Below are positions 1 to 6,662 of a DNA stretch of 22,454 bases, piece by piece. Numbering within the stretch: position 1 is the first letter of the stretch; every line of letters begins with the position of its first letter. Origin of the DNA: Rikenellaceae bacterium (GTDB lineage: Bacteria; Bacteroidota; Bacteroidia; Bacteroidales; UBA932); contig CAAFYX010000126.1 of assembly GCA_900767375.1 (NCBI GenBank), forward strand, positions 1 through 22,454, read 5' to 3'. The notes below the pieces were generated by a model. It saw only the letters and a program-made list of their open reading frames with translations, was not told where the DNA came from and ran no database searches. The position numbers and the translations under genes were made by a program.

Positions 1-5
1 AAAAT

Positions 6-14
6 AATTTTTGC
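6..14 (+). promoter_or_regulatory. Possible -7 promoter box for the S41 lipoprotein gene
   Basis: AATTTTTGC matches the Bacteroidota -7 consensus TAnnTTTGY except for its first base. It lies about 74 bp before the ATG at 88. The -33 region would fall outside the window, so this is weak and rests on position and similarity only. Confidence 0.3.
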
Positions 15-87
15 CTTGTAACTAATTGAATTTTAACTTATAAAACCGTCTTGGAGATTTTTTCTCCGGACACTAATGATTTGCATC

Positions 88-1563
88 ATGAAACACAAAT
101 TGCCACTCGTTTTTGCTGTTGCAGCCTCAATGCTTACCGGCTGCAACGGGAAAGAGGACCCGGGGAACGTTCCTGACCAGCCTTCAAAAGAAGAAGCCGA
201 GCGCACGGCCGTCAACATCTTTGCATACAACACCCTGAACGTATACTATCTGTGGAATGAGGAGATATCCGGCTCGTTTGGTGAATGGACCACTGACGAG
301 GATCCGGTAGAGAAAGTATATAAGATAAGATATAAGGATGCATCCGGGAAGGACATAGACCGATGGACAATGGTCACTGACCGCTATTCGGAAATGGTCA
401 GCAGCACCGACCACATCTCCAAGACCTACGGGATGGACTTCAAGACGTACTATCTCGACCGGACAAGCAAAGCGGTCTGCATGGTGGTCACGCTCGTATA
501 CCCTTCCAGTCCGGCAGAAAAGGCAGGAATAACCAGAGGGGCCTGCTTCACCCATATCAATGGGACGGCCATTACCGAGCAGAACTACCTCGACCTCATA
601 AACGACGGATTCCTGTCCGCCCCATCAGTGCGTCTGACCGGCATCAACGGCTCGGAGACCAGCATGACAGCGGTTGTGATGTACGAAGACCCTGTCCTCG
701 TCCACAAGGTCTTCGATGTGGACGGCAAGAAAGTCGGTTACCTGTTCTACAACGGATTTACACTGGACTCCATAAATGACCTGGTCGGTGTCTCATCCGA
801 ATTCAAGAGCGCGGGAGTCACCGAACTCATCCTCGACCTCAGATACAACCCGGGAGGCTACGTGTATGCCGAGACGGCACTGGCATCGCTTCTGGCTCCG
901 GAAGCGGAAGTACGGGCGGAAAGCGTGTTCGAGACCAATATATATAATAAGGCACTCTCCTCCATCATGGGGGACAGCAACACCTATTTCGCCCCCAGGC
1001 TTTCCGACGAGGTCAACGGGAAAAGGATCGAAGCCGACCTCATATCCTCCAACCTCAATCTCCCGAAGTTATATGCCATCATGACCGAAAACTCGGCCTC
1101 CGCATCGGAGAGCCTTATAACCGGCCTGAAACCATACATGGACATAAAGATCTTCGGTTCCAGGTCCTACGGAAAATTCTGCATGGGTCTGATGCAGAGC
1201 GCAAAGGACTGGTACCGGAACATCAAGGCAAAGGACAACCCCGAGCTGGCGTCGTATGGCGAATACGCCGGCGATTGGGGTATGTATGTGATGATCGGGC
1301 GCTTCGCCGACAAATTCGGCAACACCCCTTGCATGCCGGACGGATTCGAGCCGGATGTCAAAGTCAGTGACAACCCGGTTGAAACATATCAGCTCGGTGA
1401 TGAGGAAGAAGCTATGCTGAAGGCCGTGCTCGACTATATCAGAACCGGCAGCGCATCCGCCACCAGAGCACTTGAAACCATGCCTGCAGCGCTCCCGGCC
1501 GGGCATGACACCTCCTACGGCAAGCGCATAATGCTGCTTGGAAAGGACGGGCTACTGCATTGA
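88..1563 (+). CDS. S41-family serine protease, exported lipoprotein
   Basis: This is a predicted periplasmic or surface-anchored C-terminal-processing-type protease of 491 residues. The ATG at 88 is chosen because it is followed at once by a lipoprotein signal peptide (MKHK, hydrophobic core, lipobox LTGC with Cys19). An ATG at 76 would only add MICI. After a linker, residues about 35-60 carry the NVYYLW segment seen near the N-terminus of many Bacteroidales S41 lipoproteins. A PDZ-like region follows at about 130-205 (SSPAEKAGI). The S41 catalytic core has LDLRYNPGG and the dyad Ser338 (SASASE) with Lys363 (SYGK), at the 25-residue spacing known from Tsp/CtpB. The substrate is unknown. The gene stands alone and converges on atpG, with which its last 12 bp overlap. 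Confidence 0.9.
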   Translation: MKHKLPLVFAVAASMLTGCNGKEDPGNVPDQPSKEEAERTAVNIFAYNTLNVYYLWNEEISGSFGEWTTDEDPVEKVYKIRYKDASGKDIDRWTMVTDRYSEMVSSTDHISKTYGMDFKTYYLDRTSKAVCMVVTLVYPSSPAEKAGITRGACFTHINGTAITEQNYLDLINDGFLSAPSVRLTGINGSETSMTAVVMYEDPVLVHKVFDVDGKKVGYLFYNGFTLDSINDLVGVSSEFKSAGVTELILDLRYNPGGYVYAETALASLLAPEAEVRAESVFETNIYNKALSSIMGDSNTYFAPRLSDEVNGKRIEADLISSNLNLPKLYAIMTENSASASESLITGLKPYMDIKIFGSRSYGKFCMGLMQSAKDWYRNIKAKDNPELASYGEYAGDWGMYVMIGRFADKFGNTPCMPDGFEPDVKVSDNPVETYQLGDEEEAMLKAVLDYIRTGSASATRALETMPAALPAGHDTSYGKRIMLLGKDGLLH

Positions 1564-2508
1564 CCCACCCACAATGTCGAGGATTTCGCTGGTAATCTTC
1601 TGCTGACGGCCCTTGTTGTATTCGAGGGTCCGTTCCTGAAGGATATTGTTTCCATTGTCAGTGGCGGTCTGCATAGCCACAGTACGGGCTGCGTGCTCCG
1701 CGGCAAGGGAATCCAGGATAACGGTATAGACTTTCAGTTTCTGCACCCGTGGCAGGAGGGTTTCCATGAGCTCTTCTGCGGAAGGTTCGAGGATGATGTC
1801 CTCCGGAATGGAAGTGACATCTGAGATTCCGTCCTCAACGGTCATCGGAAGGAACTGCTCGTTGACGACTTTCTGGGTGGCTGTGGAGACGAAATGGTTG
1901 TATATGAACTCCACGCGGGAGAAACGTCCCTCATTGAATGCCTGGATGAGGGTGTCGGCGAACTCCGATGCCGAGGCATAGGACGAGTGGGCCACGAGGT
2001 CCGAGAGATCGGCCTCGGACGGATAGCCGGCCTTCTTCATTGACTCCGCTATCTTCCTTCCGACAGCAAACACTTCGACGCGGCCTCCTTCCTTCTCGAT
2101 CTGTGCCACCCTGGCCTTGGTTTCCCTTATCACATTGCCGTTGAATCCTCCGCACAGCGACGAATTCGACGAGAATGCCACAATCGCCACAACACCGTCA
2201 GTGCCGACAGGACTACCCCCTCCTGAAACGTCCTGCTCCGCAGGACCCCTCCCATCTGACGATGGGCCCCTCCCTCTTACGTTGCCGAGGGTGGCACGGT
2301 TTCCGGAGAGGGTAGTCCTGTCTGCACTGACAGAAGCGAGAAGCAGCCGGAGCATGTCCTGAAGCTGAAGCTCGTAAGGAAGCATGTTCTCGATGGCCGA
2401 CTGAGCCCTGTGAAGCTTGGCGGAAGCCACCATCTTCATCGCCGAAGTAATCTTCAGCGTACTCTTGACCGACGCAATGCGTCCCTTTGTCTCCTTGAGT
2501 GATGCCAT
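1552..2508 (-). CDS. atpG: ATP synthase F1 gamma subunit, with an in-frame 45-residue insertion
   Basis: This is the central rotor shaft of F1, coupling c-ring rotation to catalysis. The N-terminal helix (SLKETKGRIASVKSTLKI, TSAMKMVASAKL) and the strand VAIVAFSSNSSLCGGFN at 107-123 are typical of gamma. So is the C-terminal helix ending RQQKITSEILDIVGGS. At 318 residues it is longer than the usual 285-295. The excess lies between these regions: residues Val60-Asp104 are encoded exactly by the 135-bp palindromic element at 2197-2331 and are rich in Gly, Ser and Arg. The reading frame is intact and conserved regions on both sides are preserved, so the protein is probably functional. It is the last gene of the atp operon, starting 15 bp after the atpA stop. 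Its 3' end overlaps the convergent S41 protease gene. Confidence 0.97.
   Translation of the reverse strand: MASLKETKGRIASVKSTLKITSAMKMVASAKLHRAQSAIENMLPYELQLQDMLRLLLASVSADRTTLSGNRATLGNVRGRGPSSDGRGPAEQDVSGGGSPVGTDGVVAIVAFSSNSSLCGGFNGNVIRETKARVAQIEKEGGRVEVFAVGRKIAESMKKAGYPSEADLSDLVAHSSYASASEFADTLIQAFNEGRFSRVEFIYNHFVSTATQKVVNEQFLPMTVEDGISDVTSIPEDIILEPSAEELMETLLPRVQKLKVYTVILDSLAAEHAARTVAMQTATDNGNNILQERTLEYNKGRQQKITSEILDIVGGSMQ
2197..2331. repeat. 135-bp palindromic element inserted in frame in atpG
   Basis: Bases 2197-2229 pair with 2299-2331 at 30 of 33 positions. The outer arms are GTCAGTGC/GCACTGAC, followed after one mismatch by GACAGGACTACCC/GGGTAGTCCTGTC. Inside are three hairpins. The first is 2230-2246, GTCCTGC/GCAGGAC with a 3-nt loop. 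The second is 2251-2266, CCCATC/GATGGG with a 4-nt loop. The third is a weaker one at about 2280-2298, six pairs with one bulge. CCCCTCC occurs three times (2217-2223, 2246-2252, 2267-2273). Inverted symmetry stops abruptly at both ends and I see no target duplication. The length is 45 codons and both ends fall on atpG codon boundaries. It has no coding capacity of its own. It resembles in kind a non-autonomous palindromic repeat (Rickettsia palindromic elements behave this way). I saw no second copy in this window, so its repeat status is inferred. Confidence 0.8.
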
Positions 2509-2523
2509 CGCAAAAAAGGATTG

Positions 2524-4104
2524 TTATTTCATTGAAGCGGCCACCAGAGCGGCCTCCTGCTCTATTACGCCTGTCAGCTCATCGCTCAGCTTGCCCGAAG
2601 CCAGAGCCTCGAGCACATCAGTGTGCGATGCCCTCATCCTGTCGAGGAAGAGAGTCTGGAACTCAGGAACCTGGTCGATGCGGATATCCTTCATAAGGGC
2701 GTGGGTACCGCAGTAAAGGATAGCGATCTGCTCCCCTACCGGCATAGGGCTGTACTGCGCCTGGATAAGGAGCTGGTTGTTCTTGCGACCCTTGTCAAGG
2801 GCCATCTCCGTAATCTTGTCCACATCGGAGCTGAACTTGGAGAAGGACTCCAGCTCATTGTACTGGGCCTGGCTTATCTTGAGCGTACCGGCAACCTTCT
2901 TCATGCTCTTCACCTGCGCGCTGCCGCCCACTCGGGACACAGAGATACCCACATTGATGGCAGGGCGGAATCCCTGGTTGAACAGGGCGGACTCCAGATA
3001 TATCTGACCGTCGGTGATGGAGATCACGTTCGTAGGGATATATGCGGAAACGTCACCTGCCTGGGTCTCGATGATAGGAAGGGCGGTAAGCGAACCGCCG
3101 GCCTTCACACGGCCCTTGAGCGACTCCGGAAGATCGTTCATCTTCTCTGCGACCTCCTGCTGGCCAATGATCTTCGCAGCCCTCTCAAGAAGACGGGAAT
3201 GCAGATAGAAGACGTCTCCAGGATAAGCCTCGCGTCCGGAAGGACGGCGGAGGATAAGGGAGACCTCGCGGTATGCAACGGCCTGCTTGCTCAAATCGTC
3301 ATAAACGACAAGGGCGGCGCGGCCCGTATCGCGGAAATACTCTCCGATGGCGGCTCCTGCGAACGGAGCGAAATACTGGAGCGCCGCAGGGTCCGCAGCC
3401 GTAGCTGCGACCACGATGGTATAATCCATCGCCCCCTTGGAGCGGAGCGTCTCCACAATGTTCGCAACGGTCGACCCCTTCTGGCCCACTGCGACATAGA
3501 TGCAGTAGACCGGGTCGCCCTTGAGATAATTCTCTCTCTGATTGATGATAGTATCAATGGCTATGGCGGTCTTTCCTGTCTGGCGGTCGCCGATGATGAG
3601 CTCGCGCTGGCCGCGGCCGATAGGAATCATGGCGTCCACGGACTTCAGACCAGTCTGCAGGGGCTCCTTCACCGGCTGGCGGAAGATGACACCCGGAGCC
3701 TTGCGCTCCAGAGGCATCTCAAGCAGCTCGCCCTCGATCGGTCCAAGCCCGTCCAGAGGATTTCCCAGCGGGTCCACTACCCTGCCCAGCATCGACTCGC
3801 CTACGCGGATGGATGCGATGCGGCGGGTGCGCTTGACGGTCATATCCTCCTTGACAAGGTCGGTAGGTCCGAGGAGGACCGCTCCGACATTGTCCTCCTC
3901 CAGGTTCATGGCCACGGCCATGATGCCGTTCTCGAACTCGAGGAGTTCGCCGGCCTCAGCGTTCTTGAGCCCGAAGATACGGGCCACGCCGTCGCTTATC
4001 TGAAGAACCTTGCCGGTCTCTTCAAAATGGAGGGAGGTATCTATATCCTTCAGCTGTTTCAGAAGGATGTCAGAAATTTCGCTTGGATTGATACTGTTGG
4101 TCAT
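2524..4104 (-). CDS. atpA: ATP synthase F1 alpha subunit
   Basis: This is the regulatory nucleotide-binding subunit of the F1 hexamer, 526 residues, the usual size for Bacteroidota. The N-terminal beta-barrel region includes LQISDGVARIFGL and ELLEFENGIMAVAMNLE. The P-loop GDRQTGKT lies at 172-179. The VSRVGGSAQ motif follows at 389-397, with the arginine finger Arg391 that reaches into the catalytic site of the beta subunit. The C-terminal helical domain covers roughly 400-526. The gene starts 3 bp after the atpH stop and is followed 15 bp later by atpG, so it is cotranscribed with them. Nothing in it departs from the family. Confidence 0.98.
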   Translation of the reverse strand: MTNSINPSEISDILLKQLKDIDTSLHFEETGKVLQISDGVARIFGLKNAEAGELLEFENGIMAVAMNLEEDNVGAVLLGPTDLVKEDMTVKRTRRIASIRVGESMLGRVVDPLGNPLDGLGPIEGELLEMPLERKAPGVIFRQPVKEPLQTGLKSVDAMIPIGRGQRELIIGDRQTGKTAIAIDTIINQRENYLKGDPVYCIYVAVGQKGSTVANIVETLRSKGAMDYTIVVAATAADPAALQYFAPFAGAAIGEYFRDTGRAALVVYDDLSKQAVAYREVSLILRRPSGREAYPGDVFYLHSRLLERAAKIIGQQEVAEKMNDLPESLKGRVKAGGSLTALPIIETQAGDVSAYIPTNVISITDGQIYLESALFNQGFRPAINVGISVSRVGGSAQVKSMKKVAGTLKISQAQYNELESFSKFSSDVDKITEMALDKGRKNNQLLIQAQYSPMPVGEQIAILYCGTHALMKDIRIDQVPEFQTLFLDRMRASHTDVLEALASGKLSDELTGVIEQEAALVAASMK

Positions 4105-4107
4105 TGA

Positions 4108-4584
4108 CTAAACTATTCTTTTGTTCTTGTCCATAAACTGACGGCGCATCTGCTCCAGCTGCGTGGAAACGCTCGCATCGAGCAGACTGTCATCGATGGT
4201 GAGGACGAATCCGCCGATTATGGACGGATCGACCTCCGAGGATATTACGACTGTGCCTCCGAGCCTGCTCTCCAGCAGTTCCTTCAGCTTCCTTTCGAGG
4301 GAAGGGGCGGGAACGGCTGTCTTGAGATGGGCCGGAACTATGTGTCTCGATTCATTATACTGGTCGATGAATGAATGGAAGATGAACTTGACGTACTCCA
4401 CGCGGTTTTTGCGGACAAGAAGTTCGATGAATCCCTGAAGCTCGGGCTCCAGCACGGCAGGCATCGTATCGGGATCGGCCAGGATGCTCCGCACCTGGCT
4501 GTAGACGGCCTCGCCGTTGCCTGTCTCATTGACAAGCTTCAGCAGCGCCTTCGCGTATCTTGAAGAAATGATGCCTGTATTCAT
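4108..4584 (-). CDS. atpH: ATP synthase F1 delta subunit (OSCP equivalent)
   Basis: This peripheral-stalk protein joins the top of F1 to the b subunits. It has 158 residues, somewhat shorter than the roughly 177 of the E. coli protein. The N-terminal SSRYAKALLKLVNE is the helix that binds alpha. The C-terminal GGTVVISSEVDPSIIGGFVLTID, followed by a D-S-L-L-D-A-S-V-S-type helix ending QLEQMRRQF, is the conserved delta signature. It lies between atpF and atpA with 3-bp gaps on each side, which points to translational coupling. Confidence 0.95.
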   Translation of the reverse strand: MNTGIISSRYAKALLKLVNETGNGEAVYSQVRSILADPDTMPAVLEPELQGFIELLVRKNRVEYVKFIFHSFIDQYNESRHIVPAHLKTAVPAPSLERKLKELLESRLGGTVVISSEVDPSIIGGFVLTIDDSLLDASVSTQLEQMRRQFMDKNKRIV

Positions 4585-4587
4585 TGC

Positions 4588-5094
4588 TTATGCCGGATTA
4601 TCCGTTTTTGAGAGTTCATCCACCATTTTTGTGATGAGTTCCATCTGAGCCTGCTCGTCGGAAAGACGCGCTCTGAGGATCTTTTCGGCCACATCGACTG
4701 AGAGGCTCGCCACCTGGGCGCGGATGTCGCGCAGGGCGCTTTCCTTCTCGGCCGCTATCTGTGTCCGTGCCTGCCCGACAATCTTGGACGCCTCCTCCTG
4801 AGCCTGCTGCTGGGCCTGGGAAACGATTGTTTCCTTGGTCCTTGTGGCTTCCTTGAGGATGCGGGACTGCTCCGAGCGGGTCTCATCTATCATCCGGGCC
4901 TGTTCTTCGGCTATGGTTCCGAGCTTGCGCCTGGCCTCTTCCGCGGCCTCAAGCGACTGAGCGATATGGTCGGACCTCTTCCCCACCATGTTCGTGATGA
5001 CAGGGAAACCGAATTTGGCCAGTATAAAGAACACCAGACCAAATATGACGACCATCCAGAAAATGAGGCCGAAATCCGGTGTTATCAGTGACAT
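4588..5094 (-). CDS. atpF: ATP synthase Fo b subunit
   Basis: This membrane-anchored stator stalk subunit has 168 residues. A single N-terminal membrane helix (about residues 7-30, FGLIFWMVVIFGLVFFILAKF) is followed by a long charged helix rich in Ala, Glu, Arg and Gln (about 38-165), the usual dimeric coiled-coil. One b gene is present and there is no b' paralogue in the operon, so a homodimer is expected. It starts 6 bp after the atpE stop and ends 3 bp before atpH. Confidence 0.96.
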   Translation of the reverse strand: MSLITPDFGLIFWMVVIFGLVFFILAKFGFPVITNMVGKRSDHIAQSLEAAEEARRKLGTIAEEQARMIDETRSEQSRILKEATRTKETIVSQAQQQAQEEASKIVGQARTQIAAEKESALRDIRAQVASLSVDVAEKILRARLSDEQAQMELITKMVDELSKTDNPA

Positions 5095-5100
5095 AGGCTA

Positions 5101-5352
5101 CTACTGGAAAAGTGCGAGCAAGCAGACGAGGACTGCGAAGAGGCAGACACCTTCGATGAGAGCGCCGATGATGATGGCTGTGGTACGGAGACCGCCGGCG
5201 ATTTCAGGCTGACGGGCTGAAGCCTCCATCGTGGCCTGACCGAGCTTGCTGATACCGAAACCGGCTGCGAGGGCTACAATACCTGCGCCGATGGCTGCGC
5301 CCACGAGACCGAGGGCAGAAGCCTGAAGAAGCATTGGAGTTAAAAGTAACAT
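5101..5352 (-). CDS. atpE: ATP synthase Fo c subunit (proteolipid ring)
   Basis: This 83-residue, two-helix proteolipid forms the rotating ring. Helix 1 (about 12-34) is Gly/Ala rich. The polar loop has ARQPE at 46-50. Helix 2 carries the ion-binding carboxylate Glu67 in ALIEGVCLF. Aligned on ARQPE, the position of the Na+-ligand Gln of sodium-type c rings is Ile34, and the residue after Glu67 is Gly rather than Ser or Thr. Proton coupling is therefore inferred. The start could be Met1 or Met7. Met1 is kept for lack of contrary evidence. It lies 24 bp after atpB. Confidence 0.97.
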   Translation of the reverse strand: MLLLTPMLLQASALGLVGAAIGAGIVALAAGFGISKLGQATMEASARQPEIAGGLRTTAIIIGALIEGVCLFAVLVCLLALFQ

Positions 5353-5376
5353 GATCTTATGGATTTATAGTTTGAA

Positions 5377-6438
5377 TTATTCTGTTTCTTCACCGTGAGG
5401 ATGCGCCAGACCGATGAATACGGCGGAGAGCATCGTGAAAACATAGGCCTGGAGGAAGGCCACAAGCAGTTCGAGGCAGTCCAGGAACACCCCGAAGAAG
5501 GCCGAGATTACAGTCAGGGAGCCGTTGATGACAGGTCCCATGCGGGCAGTCAGGAAAATCACGGCTATGGCGCTGAGAAGCATGATGTGGCCCGCAAGCA
5601 TATTCGCGAACAGCCGGACCATCAGCGAGAAAGGCTTGGTCAGCGTTCCTATTATCTCTATCATCGGCATTATCGGTATCACCTTCAGGAAGAGCGGAAC
5701 GTCGGGCCAGAATATCTCCTTGTAATAATGTTTGTTTCCGAAGAGGTTCACCATCATGAAGGTGAACAGGGCGAGCACCATTGTCACGGCGATGTTTCCG
5801 GTGATATTCGCACCGCCCGGGAAGATAGGGACTATGCCCATCAGGTTGTTGATGAGGATGAAGAAGAACGCCGTCAGGAGGTACGGGGAGAATCTCTTGT
5901 ATTCCGGCCCCACGGCATCCTTGATAACGTCATCGTTTATCATCATTATCACCGGCTCCAGGAGCGCTGCGATGCCGGTCGGCTTTTCCTTCAGCACGTC
6001 GTGCTTGCGGTACCAGCGGGCGCAAAGGAGGATGAGCACCACGAGCAGGACGCTGTCGAACATGAGTCCGAGGACGTTCTTCGTGATGGAAATGTCGATA
6101 GGTTTCTTTCCGGTGGAGGCGTTGACCAGCTTCCCCTTTTCATTGAGGGTGTATCCGTTCTCCGCCATTTTCCTGGAGGAGAACACGTGCACACCGTTGT
6201 CGATCACGATGCAAGGGAGAGGGATAATGATCTCACGGCCCTTGAACTCGGTGATGTGCCACTCATACGAGTCGCCGATATGACCGAAGATATAGCTCTG
6301 CATGTCGAACTCCGCCTCCTGGGCAGCCTGCTCCACCACGGTCGGGGCAACGGCTGAGGAATCCTGCTCCTGAGCCGGTGAGAGCACAGGGGCAAGCAGC
6401 AGAGCTGACGCAAGAACTATTTCTTTCAGTCCACGCAT
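5377..6438 (-). CDS. atpB: ATP synthase Fo a subunit with N-terminal signal sequence and periplasmic extension
   Basis: This is the stator channel subunit that conducts ions to the c ring, 353 residues. Residues 1-22 look like a cleavable signal peptide (EIVLASALLLAPVLSPAQ). An extracytoplasmic stretch of about 95 residues follows before the first Fo helix (about 120-142). Such extended a subunits are usual in Bacteroidota, while E. coli has 271 residues. The essential channel arginine is Arg275 in SLMVRLFANMLAGH. Later helices include VFLDCLELLVAFLQAYVFT. The start codon lies inside the 3' end of atpC, giving a 13-bp overlap. No atpI-like gene separates atpC and atpB. Confidence 0.97.
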   Translation of the reverse strand: MRGLKEIVLASALLLAPVLSPAQEQDSSAVAPTVVEQAAQEAEFDMQSYIFGHIGDSYEWHITEFKGREIIIPLPCIVIDNGVHVFSSRKMAENGYTLNEKGKLVNASTGKKPIDISITKNVLGLMFDSVLLVVLILLCARWYRKHDVLKEKPTGIAALLEPVIMMINDDVIKDAVGPEYKRFSPYLLTAFFFILINNLMGIVPIFPGGANITGNIAVTMVLALFTFMMVNLFGNKHYYKEIFWPDVPLFLKVIPIMPMIEIIGTLTKPFSLMVRLFANMLAGHIMLLSAIAVIFLTARMGPVINGSLTVISAFFGVFLDCLELLVAFLQAYVFTMLSAVFIGLAHPHGEETE

Positions 6439-6659
6439 ACGGTCACTGTATCATTTTCTACACGGACGAAGCCCGAGCTCACGTGGAGCAGGCTGCGCTT
6501 TCCGTCACAATCGTATTTCAGCACCCCTTCGGAGAGCGATGACAGCAGAGGGGCATGGCTCGGAAGGACTTCGAAGCGTCCTTTCGTGCCCGGAAGCTCC
6601 ACAGCTCCGGTTTCACAGGAGAGTTTCTCCCCCTCGGGTGACAATACAAGCAGTTTCAT
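6426..6659 (-). CDS. atpC: ATP synthase F1 epsilon subunit, N-terminal domain only
   Basis: This central-stalk subunit joins gamma to the c ring. It has only 77 residues, compared with about 135-140 in E. coli. What is present is the beta-sandwich: MKLLVLSPEGEKL, GRFEVLPSHAPLLSSL and a final strand FVRVENDTVTVCVD. The C-terminal helical hairpin that inhibits ATP hydrolysis in many bacteria is absent. This is common in Bacteroidota, so it is not a recent truncation. The gene sits 3 bp after atpD and overlaps atpB by 13 bp. Confidence 0.94.
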   Translation of the reverse strand: MKLLVLSPEGEKLSCETGAVELPGTKGRFEVLPSHAPLLSSLSEGVLKYDCDGKRSLLHVSSGFVRVENDTVTVCVD

Positions 6660-6662
6660 ATA

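Noticed and set aside
2257..2290. G-quadruplex in the atpG element as a main function
   Set aside because: The G-runs are shared with the CCCATC/GATGGG hairpin and one loop would be 13 nt, so the hairpin fold is more likely.
2623..4107. Long open frame on the plus strand covering all of atpA
   Set aside because: It is the mirror of a highly conserved gene. The product is rich in His, Arg and Asp with no domain, and it arises from the codon bias of atpA.
5395..6357. Plus-strand open frame opposite atpB
   Set aside because: It is a His/Glu-rich shadow of a membrane-protein gene, where antisense of hydrophobic codons gives polar residues.
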